From Eutrophobius sp051275005 (GTDB lineage: Bacteria; Pseudomonadota; Gammaproteobacteria; Eutrophobiales; Eutrophobiaceae): DNA of 55,357 bases. The notes under the pieces were generated by a model, which ran no database searches, was not told where the DNA came from, and was given only the letters and a program-made list of their open reading frames with translations. The stretch's first letter is position 1. Each line of letters begins with the position of its first letter. A program made the translations under genes and the position numbers. Below are positions 8,950 through 18,551 of the stretch, piece after piece. The stretch spans positions 1-55,357 of the forward strand of contig JBNMOP010000002.1 of NCBI GenBank assembly GCA_051275005.1. Reading direction: 5' to 3'.

Positions 8950-9246
8950 ATGAAACATAGCAGCTGCGGTTTTCTTATTAAAATCTTTTTTCTTGTAACG
9001 ACATTAATTCTGCCGACAATCACTTGGGGACAAGGTTTGCCTGAAGGTGAACACAGGGACAAGGTAATTATGGTGTGTTCAGCCTGCCATGGTATCGACA
9101 ATATATTTAATGCCTCCCAAAAGATGTCAGCAGATGACTGGGAATTTTATGTCTATGAGATGGTTGCCCGGGGGGCACCGGTAGGCAAGGATGATATGAA
9201 AGATATCATTGAGTACCTGGCTGAAAATTTTACAACTAAAAAATAA
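8950..9246 (+). CDS. Small mono-heme cytochrome c
   Basis: This 98-residue protein has a signal peptide (to about residue 27) and a single CSACH heme-binding motif at residues 43-47. The rest resembles the short cytochromes that accompany periplasmic dehydrogenases, with an acidic and amphipathic C-terminal helix ending in DIIEYLAENF. A methionine that could be the sixth heme ligand is present in the middle (the M of KMSADDW or of YEMVARG), but which one ligates is unclear. It is read from an ATG behind a strong GGGAGG and lies 70 bases upstream of the first Tat-exported ThDP enzyme. An electron-acceptor role for that enzyme is suggested by position only. Confidence 0.8.
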   Translation: MKHSSCGFLIKIFFLVTTLILPTITWGQGLPEGEHRDKVIMVCSACHGIDNIFNASQKMSADDWEFYVYEMVARGAPVGKDDMKDIIEYLAENFTTKK

Positions 9247-9316
9247 CATGCAATCACAAGATTGCTACGATCAGATTACTATTATTAATAATAGCAAGAT
9301 ATTCAGGGGAATTTAA

Positions 9317-11215
9317 ATGAGAGATTTAGTCAACGACCTTGTTAATGCAAAAATATCCAGACGAAGTTTTTTGGCAGGCATGGCGGCCGCCAGTTACAGC
9401 GTAACTGCGGCAAGATCAGCCCTGGCTGCGGTAGAGCCGTTTATCCCTGGATCAGAATTACCCGGAAATTATGTGCGCACAGTTGAAGGCACCGGCGCAG
9501 AACTCATGGTTGAACAAATTAAAGAGACAGGCACAAAATACCTGTTTTGTTCCAATGGGTCTGGTATGGGCCCGATAGCCGATGCCCTGGTGAAACACCC
9601 TGAGATTCAACTCATTCAGGCAACCCAGGAAGGACAGGTGGTGTCCATAGCTGATGGCTATGCCAAGGTTACAAAAAAACCGGCCTTTGGGATGTATAGC
9701 CGGGTAGGCTTGCCCCATTCAACTTCAAATATGTATAACTCCATGAAGGACCGTACCCCATTGGTCATCATGAGCGATCATTCAAATTCACCTCGTGAAG
9801 GAACAGACAGCCACGAGGATATCGATAACTGGATCGAGGCCATTCGCTTTTATACCAAGTGGCGCTGGGAGGCCCATAAACCAGATCGACTTGCAGAATG
9901 GGTACGTCGTGCTTACAAGGTGGCGAGTGTATTACCATGCGGGCCTACTGCATTACGGATCCCCCGTGACTATATGTATACCAAGACCACAAGTCCGATC
10001 TTTTCTGGTGAGGCATTAAATGTCCCTATGGAAATTCGCCCTGATACCTCAGAGGTAGAACGGGCCGCCAAGATTATATTGAGTGCAAAGTCACCATTGA
10101 TGAAGGTTGGTCCAGAGGTCAGTCAATGTGATGCCCGTGCTTCAGTAGTAGAACTATGCGAACTGGTGGGTATACCGGTGATCCAACATCGAAGTTTTTA
10201 TTGTGATTTTCCAAATACCCATGACCTTTGGTTGGGAGAAAATCAAACTGTCCCTGCCTATGTGCGTGCATACAATCAACCCATCGATCTTTATCTAAAT
10301 TTTGGTGCAAGGCAGGATCCAGGTGGATATGGCAGGCGCGGAACAGCAGTAAGGGAGATCCACGCAAGCGTCGATCAAAATACGATTGGAAGAAACTCAC
10401 CAACCGTGAGTAATCTGGTTGGCAATTTAGATGCAGTGGCAAAGGATTTAATCGATGCCATTAAAGGTATGGCCAGTGCTTCACAATTGAAGCAACTCTC
10501 AGCAGAAAGACGCCGAGTCGCTGGAGGCTTGACACAATCCTTCATAGAAGCACGCCTCGAGGCCGGCAGATTAAGTAAAGGCTCACCTGTACCCTGGCAA
10601 CGATTGGTATATGAGTTACGTCAACAAATGGAGCCCGATGCTGTCATTGTTGAAGAGCAAGGTACTGAATACAAATCCATCGGTAATTTCCCTTTTGCAG
10701 ACGATGCCATGATGAAGATTGGTAGAACAGAGGGACGGGCACTAGGTTGGGGTGTGGGTGCATCGGCTGGCGTAAAACTTGCCTTACCTAATAAACAGGT
10801 AGTTTCCTTACTGGGCGATGGCGGATTCCTTTTCGGTCAAACAGATTCACTGTGGACCATGTCACGTTATGACATCCCGGTCATGTCGGTGGTTTATAAT
10901 AATGGTACATACGAAGAGACCCGTTGGAACATCATGGGCCAAATGGGGGCTGCAGGTAAGGCAAATCGTGACTATGTATCCTATCTGGGTAACCCACGGG
11001 TAGATTTTACCAAGTTGGCCGCTGCATATAATATCCCGGGAGCGGTGGTAAAAAATTCGGACCAATTAAAAGGGGCTATACGAAAAGGTCTACGTACCCT
11101 TGCTGAGGGTCGGCCATTTATGCTGGATGTGCATACACGTACCCTGGGCCTCGGTTCAGAATTGACCGAGTACCAGAAATATTCTCTGGCGGAACAGCGC
11201 ACCAGGAAAGTTTGA
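9317..11215 (+). CDS. Tat-exported thiamine-diphosphate-dependent enzyme 1 (acetolactate synthase/benzoylformate decarboxylase superfamily)
   Basis: This 632-residue protein starts with a twin-arginine signal (SRRSFLAG at residues 14-21, then a hydrophobic stretch and ALA cleavage region near 38). The remainder is a full-length three-domain ThDP enzyme. The N-terminal Pyr domain has the catalytic glutamate E105 in QEGQ, followed by ADGYAK. A central domain follows, and the C-terminal PP domain carries the cofactor Mg motif GDGG at 500-503 with NN at 528-529. These are the essential ThDP residues, so the enzyme should be active. Such enzymes are normally cytoplasmic. Export by Tat fits secretion of a folded protein with bound cofactor. 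It is followed after 93 bases by a second such enzyme and flanked by cytochromes c. Substrate is not predictable: 2-oxoacid decarboxylation or oxidation and carboligation are all possible. Confidence 0.85.
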   Translation: MRDLVNDLVNAKISRRSFLAGMAAASYSVTAARSALAAVEPFIPGSELPGNYVRTVEGTGAELMVEQIKETGTKYLFCSNGSGMGPIADALVKHPEIQLIQATQEGQVVSIADGYAKVTKKPAFGMYSRVGLPHSTSNMYNSMKDRTPLVIMSDHSNSPREGTDSHEDIDNWIEAIRFYTKWRWEAHKPDRLAEWVRRAYKVASVLPCGPTALRIPRDYMYTKTTSPIFSGEALNVPMEIRPDTSEVERAAKIILSAKSPLMKVGPEVSQCDARASVVELCELVGIPVIQHRSFYCDFPNTHDLWLGENQTVPAYVRAYNQPIDLYLNFGARQDPGGYGRRGTAVREIHASVDQNTIGRNSPTVSNLVGNLDAVAKDLIDAIKGMASASQLKQLSAERRRVAGGLTQSFIEARLEAGRLSKGSPVPWQRLVYELRQQMEPDAVIVEEQGTEYKSIGNFPFADDAMMKIGRTEGRALGWGVGASAGVKLALPNKQVVSLLGDGGFLFGQTDSLWTMSRYDIPVMSVVYNNGTYEETRWNIMGQMGAAGKANRDYVSYLGNPRVDFTKLAAAYNIPGAVVKNSDQLKGAIRKGLRTLAEGRPFMLDVHTRTLGLGSELTEYQKYSLAEQRTRKV

Positions 11216-11308
11216 TACGTTACAAAATCGAGACGATAATTATTTTTTAGATTATCAATACTGGGTATTTAATTTAATCTTAATATAGTACGAGTGGGGG
11301 AGTAAAAA

Positions 11309-13225
11309 ATGGCAAACCGACGAAATTTTTTGAAAGGTGTAGGTGTTGCTGCGGCATCATCTGTCGCTGCGGGTAAAGTCACAGCACAAACTTCACCAGC
11401 CGCCAATACAGTTTCAGCACTCCCTCCCAGTGCCCATGCAGAAGCCATGGAGCTGTCTATACCCGAGGGCTATAACGAAGACGAGACCAAACATCATTTT
11501 GTCCAGAGCGCCGGATCGGACTTCATGGTGGATGTTATCAAGTCTTTGGATATTGATTATATTTCCTCTAACCCAGGATCCAGCTTTCGCGGATTGCAGG
11601 AATCCATTTCTGTTTACGGTGGAAATAAAAAACCTGAATTTCTGACTTGCCTGCATGAAGAATCCGCTGCCGCTATGGCACATGGCTATGCCAAGATAGC
11701 CCAGAAACCTATGGGTATGGCATGTCATGGAACCGTTGGTCTGCAGCATGCATCCATGGCGATATACAATGCATACTGTGATAAAGCACCCATGGTCATC
11801 TTTGCCGGAAATCACATGGAGGCTACGGGTCGTCGGCCCGGTGCCGAGTGGCACCATTCTGCTCTGGACTGTGTCAAGCTGGTACGGGATTTTATCAAGT
11901 GGGATGATACTCCACTATCACTGACCCATTTTGCCGAATCCACTGTGCGTGCTTACAAGTTAGCGGTAACCCCACCCATGGGGCCAGTGGTAATTCAACT
12001 CGATGGTCATCTGATGGAAGAGGATACCCACGGTGTTGTGCCCGCTATACCAAAATTCACCTATCCACAACCACCCCATGGTGACACGGGTGCATTAAAA
12101 GAGGCGGCCAAGTTACTCATTAACGCAGATAACCCGGTTATTCTTGCTGGCAGTACCGCAAGGACACCTGCAGGGATGGCGTCACTGATTGAGTTGGCTG
12201 AATTGTTGCAGGTACCGGTTTCGGGTGGTGGACGAATGAATTTCCCCAACACTCACTATCTGAATCAAGGGGGTAGAGGACTGATACGTCAGGCAGATGT
12301 GATCCTGGGCCTGGAGCAAAATGGGCTTTGGGATACTGTAAACAGCATGCGCGACCTGGTGCATCGAAGCTCGGTAAGAGTGGCCAAAGATGATGTTAAG
12401 CTCATTAGCCTGGGTTCCAATGATCTGTTTATGAAATCTAATTACCAGACCTTCCAACGCTTTCAACCCGTGGATCTGGATATTACCGGTGATGCCGAGG
12501 CGTCATTACCTTACCTTATTGAAGAAGTAAAAAAACAAATGCCGCGTTCTATGCGTTCTAAATTACAGGAGCGAGAAAAACGATTTCGCAAATCATATGA
12601 ACAAATCATAGAAGGCGTACGACAAGCCGCTGCCCTGGGTTGGAATCAAAGACCTGTCAGCATTGATCGAGTGAGCATGGAACTATGGGATGTGATGAAG
12701 GAACGTGACTGGTCTTATGTTGGCAGGGTCCCTCCTGCTGCCAGGTTATGGGACATGGATAAGCACTATCATCATATTGGTGGCTCAGGTGGTGCGGGTG
12801 TAGGCTACAACCTCCCTGCCTCAATCGGTGCGGCATTGGCAAACAAGGAGCATGGAAGATTTTCAGTTTCTATACAACCCGATGGCGATTCACTCTACGC
12901 CCCAGGGGCATTATGGACTGCCGCCCATCACAAGATACCCATACTTATGGTGATGCATAATAATCGTTCCTATCACCGCGAGGTCATGCATTTACAACGT
13001 ATGGCCACGCGTAGACAGCGTGGTGCCGATGGTGCTGGCGCTAAGATTGGTAACGTGTTCGAAGACCCACATATAAACTTTGCCACACTGGCGCAATCAT
13101 TTGGTGTTTACTCTGAAGGCCCTATCACTAATCCTGATGATCTTGGGCCGGCAATAAAAAGGGCAAGTGAAATAGTCGATCAGGGTATGCCTGCATTAGT
13201 CGACGTCGTTTGTCAGCCTTCTTAA
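11309..13225 (+). CDS. Tat-exported thiamine-diphosphate-dependent enzyme 2
   Basis: This 638-residue protein has a Tat signal right at its start (NRRNFLKG, residues 3-10) with a cleavage region after VTAQ. It is a second full-length ThDP enzyme, clearly diverged from its neighbour. The catalytic glutamate is E117 in LHEESAAAMAHGYAK. The PP domain has PDGDS followed by a HNNRSYHRE segment, a variant of the GDG...NN cofactor motif with Pro in place of the first Gly. Residues between about 30 and 60 form an extra N-terminal segment before the Pyr domain. The gene is preceded by GGGGGAG. Its stop lies 11 bases before the start of the cytochrome c gene at 13237. Both ThDP proteins keep their own cofactor motifs, so each could be a homodimer, or they could pair. 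Confidence 0.83.
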   Translation: MANRRNFLKGVGVAAASSVAAGKVTAQTSPAANTVSALPPSAHAEAMELSIPEGYNEDETKHHFVQSAGSDFMVDVIKSLDIDYISSNPGSSFRGLQESISVYGGNKKPEFLTCLHEESAAAMAHGYAKIAQKPMGMACHGTVGLQHASMAIYNAYCDKAPMVIFAGNHMEATGRRPGAEWHHSALDCVKLVRDFIKWDDTPLSLTHFAESTVRAYKLAVTPPMGPVVIQLDGHLMEEDTHGVVPAIPKFTYPQPPHGDTGALKEAAKLLINADNPVILAGSTARTPAGMASLIELAELLQVPVSGGGRMNFPNTHYLNQGGRGLIRQADVILGLEQNGLWDTVNSMRDLVHRSSVRVAKDDVKLISLGSNDLFMKSNYQTFQRFQPVDLDITGDAEASLPYLIEEVKKQMPRSMRSKLQEREKRFRKSYEQIIEGVRQAAALGWNQRPVSIDRVSMELWDVMKERDWSYVGRVPPAARLWDMDKHYHHIGGSGGAGVGYNLPASIGAALANKEHGRFSVSIQPDGDSLYAPGALWTAAHHKIPILMVMHNNRSYHREVMHLQRMATRRQRGADGAGAKIGNVFEDPHINFATLAQSFGVYSEGPITNPDDLGPAIKRASEIVDQGMPALVDVVCQPS

Positions 13226-13236
13226 GGAGTATGTTA

Positions 13237-13632
13237 ATGATAAATAATTTTAAGGTTGGATCTTGCTTCTCAATAGGATTATTGTTTTGCCTGGTAAGTT
13301 TTTCAAACATGGTTTCAGCACAGGGTGCAACGTTGGATTATTATGGTGAGATCAATGAATCAGAACATCCCCCTGGTTATCAGGATTATGTAGAAATGGG
13401 TTGTTTCCAATGCCACGGCTTCCAGGGCCAGGGTGCCAACAGTCCAAAACTGGTGGCGCCAGTAATCCCTTATGATGGCTTCGCCAACCAGGTCAGGCGT
13501 CCCAGGAATACCATGCCGGCCTATTCGCCCAATGTTTTGAGTGAAGCGAAGTTACGGTCTATCTATTCTTATTTACAAAATATTCCACCGTCACCAGACC
13601 CCTCCGAGATTCCACTTTTATCCGGAGATTAA
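13237..13632 (+). CDS. Mono-heme cytochrome c of the ThDP cluster
   Basis: This 131-residue protein has a signal peptide (to VSA, residue 28) and a class I cytochrome c fold with CFQCH at residues 56-60 and a likely axial methionine M93 in NTMPAYSP. The C-terminal helix SEAKLRSIYSYLQ is typical. The start is set at the ATG at 13237, seven bases after AAGGAG. An upstream in-frame TTG at 13210 would overlap the ThDP gene and lacks a ribosome-binding site. The gene is 11 bases downstream of the second ThDP enzyme, so almost certainly co-transcribed. It is the best candidate electron acceptor for one or both ThDP enzymes. Confidence 0.87.
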   Translation: MINNFKVGSCFSIGLLFCLVSFSNMVSAQGATLDYYGEINESEHPPGYQDYVEMGCFQCHGFQGQGANSPKLVAPVIPYDGFANQVRRPRNTMPAYSPNVLSEAKLRSIYSYLQNIPPSPDPSEIPLLSGD

Positions 13633-13920
13633 TAGATATAGTTACAGATATTTTTATCTGGTAGATATGTCTCTCTTTATTGGGGAAGTATCCTGATTAT
13701 CCTGGGGGAGAGGCGACCTTTATTATTCCTCCGGTGCATTTATCTTTATTAAGCCAAAGCAGCTTTAATAAAAATTGTTGTATAAATATCACACTACTAT
13801 TTCCATTAAATATTAGCGTATAAATATATTACTGTTGGATTGGTATTACTCCGTATCATTTTGTATACTGTAAGATTAGAGGTGTAACCAATTCATAAAT
13901 TTAAAAGACGGGGGAGCTCC

Positions 13921-16698
13921 ATGTCTAGATATATTCATCCCAATGTAGTGCTATGTGCAATCATTTCAACACTCATGCTCAGTCCCATGCTGTTATCGGC
14001 ACAGGTTCTGGAAGAAATTGTTGTTACCGCCCAGCGTCGTGTTCAGAGCCTGCAAGAAGTACCTATCTCCATTGAGAGTTTCGCCGGTGCTGAGCTACAG
14101 CAACAGGGATATCGTAATCTCGATGACCTGGCCAATTTTTCTGCAACCGTGCTGGTAAATGACGAAGGCTTTCTTTCAACGGAAAGGACCGTACGCGGAT
14201 TTGGCACCTCGGGTAATGCCCTTACAGTAGAGCAGGCAGTGCCAATCTTTGTAGATGGTATCCATCATGGACGCGCAGGCCAGGTGAAAAATGCCTTTCT
14301 GGACGTAGAACGTCTAGAGGTGTTGAAAGGTCCGCAGCCAGTGTTCTTCGGTATGAGTGCCACTGCGGGTGCATTTAACATTCAAAGTCGCCGTCCCACA
14401 GATACCTGGGAAGGGTATATCGATACGGAATTCGGTAATCGGAAAAAAGGGACGTTGGAAGCCGCGATTGGTGGACCAATATCAGATACCTGGGGCATCC
14501 GCTTTGCTGGGAAATATTCGACCTCGGAAGGTTTTATGAAGTCCGTCATTGATGGTAGACCTGTCGGGGATTATGAAGACCTGGGTGGCAGGGTGATTCT
14601 TGAATGGAAACCCACCGATAACTTTCAAGCTGCATTAAAGCTTGAAGCCACAGCTATCGATAAGTTCCCAGAAGCCAGACATGTCTGTCTGACGGCAGGC
14701 AGTATGATCTTCGGTCGTCAAGATCCTACCCGCGCCGGCGACACTGGTAACGATCGATCGATACATGCGCCGCCACCCAAGGGAGAAGGATTCAACCAAA
14801 ACGTCAGTACTGACAGCAACTGTTTCGGCAGCAATAAGGGTATAAGTGCAGGCGGACCATGGTTTGCAGCGCCGTTTCGTCTTCATGAAGAAAATACAGA
14901 CACCGGTAGCATAGATGTTCGAAATACTCTCGATGCCTGGAACAAACAATTATGGGAACAAACTGACGGCAAGGCAGGCAGTCCCTACGGGATCCAGGGT
15001 ATCGAAGAGATTGGTAACCAAGAAGGATATTTGGATCTGGGGTATACCATGGACAATGGTATTCAGGTCAATTCACTCTCTGGATACAGTTATTTCAAGA
15101 GGCTGAATGTGCGCGACAACAGTGATTCACCATTTTATCATAACCAGCAAGACCGTGTGGAGATTTTTGATCAGATCAGTTCTGAATTACGATTTACCTC
15201 ACCGAGCGGGGGTACAATTGAATGGATGGGTGGTTTCTTCTGGCAGAAGACCGGTTATAACATCACCGCCAACCATGCGACTGCAGTTGTTCGTCGAGGT
15301 CTGCGATACAATGATCACATACGGGAAGATCAGGAATGGAAGTCAGCATTTGCCTCTGTGACCTTTAACTTCCTGGACGACCGCGCTTCCATAGATTTGG
15401 GTGGTCGTTATGTCGATCTGAATAAGAGTGGTGCTGTGTCTGGTGTGGCCGGGCAGTTTTTATTTGATTCAATGCCTTGCGCAGGTGATAGAGCTCTGGA
15501 TCATTTAGGCCTGGGTAATGCCGATCCTGCGACTTGTACACCAGATCCAAACGGACTTCAGATTGCCGCAGCCGATGCAGCTATCGTGCTGCCGGGTGCC
15601 GATACCTCAAATCTCTGGATGCTGGATTATAATTCCAACACGGGACGCATAGTACCAACCAACTGGCGCAGCCCAACAACGTCAGCAGTGGGGATCTTTA
15701 TCTATCCGAACCGGGCAGTGAATACCCTTAACGGCCCGAGAAGAGGTCGCGGACTTCGACGAGCCCCCTTCGTTGATGGCCGAGTGGAAGACGGAGTAGA
15801 ATGCTGTGATTTTGGATCAAAGGAGTTCGACCCTCAGGTTACCCTGCGATATAGGTTCAATGACGAACACTCGGTATTTGCCCGTTGGGCCCAGGCCTTT
15901 AAGGCAGGTGGCTTTGACACCGGCGTCACCACCATCAACTCAAGTGTTGATGATTTTCGTTTTGATGCGGAAAATGCCCAGACCTTTGAGTTTGGTTCCA
16001 AGGGTAATCTCTTTGATGGTAGTGCCCGGTATGACCTCACGTTCTTCAGAACAGATTTTAATGACTTCCAGATCACGGTTCCCACAGGCATCGAAGGTGA
16101 TCCCTTCCTCAACGCCAATGCTGGTAAGCAGCGGGTGCAGGGCATAGAGTTCGGTTACACACATGCCTTGTCAGACCGTTTGACCATGGGACTGGCGGGC
16201 GCCTGGATGGACGGGGTGATGAAGATCTTCCCGGCAGGTGGATGTACCGACGAGGAAACAAGAACGGCACCGGCATCGGGTTGTGTCCTGAATACTCCAG
16301 GAGACCCAGATAGTGGCGGTAGCATTGACCGTTCCGGTGAGGAATCACCGAAGACGCCTGATTACAAGTTGGTCCTCAGTCTGGATTACTGGATGCCTAT
16401 TGGTAGTTTAAAGGGCATGTGGAATTTCAAAGGATACGTCTCTGATGGTTACTTAACCGATGTGAACGGTTTCAGTAAGGAAGTTAAGTTTAACAAGCAT
16501 GAAGATATTAACACTTCTCTGAGTATCGGTGACATGGAAGATAAATGGACGATTTCACTCTGGGGTCGTAACTTGTTAGAGGCCAGACCATCTTACAATG
16601 CGGAATTCGATACTCTACCTGATGGCTTTCTGGGTGCTTCCGTGTCTCCCAATAACTACATGTCTTATGGTGTGAAGTTCCGTTATAATTACCAGTAA
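13921..16698 (+). CDS. TonB-dependent receptor
   Basis: This 925-residue outer-membrane receptor has a signal peptide (to about residue 28), a TonB box at the mature N-terminus (LEEIVVTAQRR), a plug domain (SLQEVPISIE, RTVRGFGTSGNA, FVDGIHHGR, LEVLKGPQPVFFG) and a 22-stranded-type barrel ending in KFRYNYQ. It pairs with the 928-residue receptor at 41418, with which it shares the plug almost word for word. The barrel loops differ and contain several cysteines that may form disulfides. The gene is preceded by a 288-base region with no other gene and GGGGGAG before the ATG, and followed by a strong terminator, so it forms its own unit. Substrate unknown: the receptor class covers siderophores, sugars and other bulky molecules. 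Confidence 0.93.
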   Translation: MSRYIHPNVVLCAIISTLMLSPMLLSAQVLEEIVVTAQRRVQSLQEVPISIESFAGAELQQQGYRNLDDLANFSATVLVNDEGFLSTERTVRGFGTSGNALTVEQAVPIFVDGIHHGRAGQVKNAFLDVERLEVLKGPQPVFFGMSATAGAFNIQSRRPTDTWEGYIDTEFGNRKKGTLEAAIGGPISDTWGIRFAGKYSTSEGFMKSVIDGRPVGDYEDLGGRVILEWKPTDNFQAALKLEATAIDKFPEARHVCLTAGSMIFGRQDPTRAGDTGNDRSIHAPPPKGEGFNQNVSTDSNCFGSNKGISAGGPWFAAPFRLHEENTDTGSIDVRNTLDAWNKQLWEQTDGKAGSPYGIQGIEEIGNQEGYLDLGYTMDNGIQVNSLSGYSYFKRLNVRDNSDSPFYHNQQDRVEIFDQISSELRFTSPSGGTIEWMGGFFWQKTGYNITANHATAVVRRGLRYNDHIREDQEWKSAFASVTFNFLDDRASIDLGGRYVDLNKSGAVSGVAGQFLFDSMPCAGDRALDHLGLGNADPATCTPDPNGLQIAAADAAIVLPGADTSNLWMLDYNSNTGRIVPTNWRSPTTSAVGIFIYPNRAVNTLNGPRRGRGLRRAPFVDGRVEDGVECCDFGSKEFDPQVTLRYRFNDEHSVFARWAQAFKAGGFDTGVTTINSSVDDFRFDAENAQTFEFGSKGNLFDGSARYDLTFFRTDFNDFQITVPTGIEGDPFLNANAGKQRVQGIEFGYTHALSDRLTMGLAGAWMDGVMKIFPAGGCTDEETRTAPASGCVLNTPGDPDSGGSIDRSGEESPKTPDYKLVLSLDYWMPIGSLKGMWNFKGYVSDGYLTDVNGFSKEVKFNKHEDINTSLSIGDMEDKWTISLWGRNLLEARPSYNAEFDTLPDGFLGASVSPNNYMSYGVKFRYNYQ

Positions 16699-17003
16699 GA
16701 AACACATTTGTAATGTGAAAAAACCGGGGCCAGTCCCCGGTTTTTTTTGCCTGATAAAAACCAGGTGACAAGTATCTTAAGGTCCAAAACTTAATAATGT
16801 AGTGATTGGGATAGTAATCATTGACGTCACTTTCATTCCGATGCTAAGTTGATATCGGCCTCTCCGTAAATTCGAGCGCTATGAATGTGTTGTGGAATGT
16901 GACGGGCAAAAAGTTCTTACCATCTCAAAACAATACTTAGTCCTCAATTTATGGGTGGCAGGGTGTATTTTATAATATTAATAAACATGGCCTTTGTATC
17001 AGG
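16699..17003 (+). other. Intergenic region between receptor and secreted amidohydrolase
   Basis: Apart from the terminator at 16719-16748, these 305 bases hold no gene I can support. The promoter of the following amidohydrolase should lie in the AT-rich last 80 bases, but no clear -35/-10 pair is visible. Confidence 0.4.
16719..16748 (+). terminator. Rho-independent terminator after the TonB receptor
   Basis: A hairpin with arms AAACCGGGG (16721-16729) and CCCCGGTTT (16735-16743), a 5-base loop and an immediately following run of T forms a textbook intrinsic terminator 21 bases after the receptor stop codon. Confidence 0.92.
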
Positions 17004-18479
17004 ATGAGATCAGACAGGAGTGAACATATAAATATTTTATCAATACGCATCGCATCAATATTTATTGTACTTGTTGCCATACTTACAGTTCATTTGAATG
17101 TTCAATCCCAGCAATCTAATCCAACGGATGAGCTGGTGATACAAGGCGGGATACTTTTAGACATGGTGGGTGATGAGGCCAGTCCTGTTCCGTTAAAGGG
17201 TTTGGTTATCAGGGATGGTGTGATAACCCAAATTATTGCAGCGAATGCCAGTGAAGACCTGCCCAATGCAGCAAAGACAATTGATGCCTCTGGTAAATAT
17301 ATCTTGCCGGGTCTAATCGATGCCCATATCCACTTCAGGCCATGGACACCCAACGCATCGATTTGGCGTAGGGGTAATCTGCATTACGGCGTAACAACTA
17401 TCGTCGACACTGGTCCCTGTGGGGTCACCTGCAAGGTGGAAGAACCCAATGACTGGATAGTGCAATACAAGGATTTCATGAACAACTCCCCGCAATCGGA
17501 TGGGCCGACACTGTATATGACTGGCAGAAAACTCGATGGGCCCGACGGGAGATTTCAACCCCATTCTGTTCCATTAAAAAGCCTAGATGAAATCCCACAG
17601 TACCTGGATCACCTGGTTAGCCTGGGCGTGGACGCCATTAAGGCTGAGAAACAATTACCGCCAGACTTCCGCGGCAAGATAGTAGAAGAGGCGGATAAAC
17701 GAGGTCTGATGGTGGTAGGTCATTCCAGGGACGCACTGGAATCCATTGGTGTTGGCATGCGTTTCATTGAACACATGTGGCCCATCACCTCTTCACTGCT
17801 TATGAGTGATCCCGGCGTCTCCCTGGACTCACCAGGTCATGATTACCTTATGGACCTGGGCAGGGCGCAGCCACTCATCGATCTGATGGTAGAAAAAGAG
17901 GTGTATATCAATCCCACCATGATGGGACGATATGGAGATCTCACTGAACGCGCCGCTAGTTTTGAGGCAGAAGACACCGTATTGTTATCCTATGGGCAGG
18001 TCTACAGCGATACGCCAGCAGAAATACATCAGAGGATCTTTCGTGGACACCGTTTACCTGAGGACATTAGCGATACCGAAAAAGGTCAATGGCAAAGCGG
18101 ATTCGTTAAGATACAGGCATTCATCAAGCGCTTGAGTGAGGCGGGCGGCCTGGTCATTGCCGCAACTGATAACACAGAAGGACGTTTGCCCGGTGTAACT
18201 ATGCACCGTGAAATGTTGTTGCTCGCCGATGCCGGCATTGCGCCTTACAAGGTACTTCTGGGGGCTACACGATGGCCGGCGGAAATGATGCATAAAGAAA
18301 ATCTTATCGGCACGGTTGAAACCGGTAAACAAGCAGATATCATCTTATTGAGCTCCAATCCCTTGGAGGATATCAGTAATAGCGAGAGTGTGGATTATGT
18401 GATCAGGAAAGGGAAAATTGTCAAAAGCCCTGATTATTGTTCTGTTATTATTCCACCCATATCACATACCTGTAACTAA
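17004..18479 (+). CDS. Secreted metal-dependent amidohydrolase (Amidohydro_1, imidazolonepropionase-like)
   Basis: This 491-residue protein has an N-terminal hydrophobic segment (about residues 15-32, cleavage near VQSQ) and a complete set of amidohydrolase ligands: D106-x-H108-I-H110 in LIDAHIHF, K213 in AIKAEK as the possible carboxylated lysine, H240 in VVGHSR, H257 in IEHMWP and D389 in AATDNTEG. The C-terminal strand IGTVETGKQADIILL closes the beta-sandwich. This is a different subfamily from the split and unsplit YtcJ-like enzymes in the window. It probably hydrolyses an amide, lactone or related C-N or C-O bond in the periplasm. It leads a unit with the PQQ dehydrogenase 72 bases downstream. 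The start is an ATG with only a weak ribosome-binding site, so the exact N-terminus is less certain. Confidence 0.87.
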   Translation: MRSDRSEHINILSIRIASIFIVLVAILTVHLNVQSQQSNPTDELVIQGGILLDMVGDEASPVPLKGLVIRDGVITQIIAANASEDLPNAAKTIDASGKYILPGLIDAHIHFRPWTPNASIWRRGNLHYGVTTIVDTGPCGVTCKVEEPNDWIVQYKDFMNNSPQSDGPTLYMTGRKLDGPDGRFQPHSVPLKSLDEIPQYLDHLVSLGVDAIKAEKQLPPDFRGKIVEEADKRGLMVVGHSRDALESIGVGMRFIEHMWPITSSLLMSDPGVSLDSPGHDYLMDLGRAQPLIDLMVEKEVYINPTMMGRYGDLTERAASFEAEDTVLLSYGQVYSDTPAEIHQRIFRGHRLPEDISDTEKGQWQSGFVKIQAFIKRLSEAGGLVIAATDNTEGRLPGVTMHREMLLLADAGIAPYKVLLGATRWPAEMMHKENLIGTVETGKQADIILLSSNPLEDISNSESVDYVIRKGKIVKSPDYCSVIIPPISHTCN

Positions 18480-18551
18480 TATCTCAGCTTACGGTTATAC
18501 TATTTTATAAAGTAATACCATATCTACACAGATTCTCCGGGGGAAACAGTC

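Noticed and set aside
9317..13225. The two ThDP genes as the large and small subunits of an acetolactate synthase
   Set aside because: Both are full-length catalytic-type proteins of over 600 residues with their own cofactor motifs. Neither is an ACT-domain regulatory subunit.
13780..13827. Two GTATAAATAT repeats (13780-13789 and 13818-13827) as operator sites upstream of the TonB receptor
   Set aside because: Only two short AT-rich copies are present, with no symmetry, which is expected by chance in this composition.
14635..14949. Minus-strand open frame inside the TonB receptor gene, and many similar frames elsewhere
   Set aside because: They lie antisense or out of frame within well-supported genes, have no ribosome-binding site and show no recognisable protein features.
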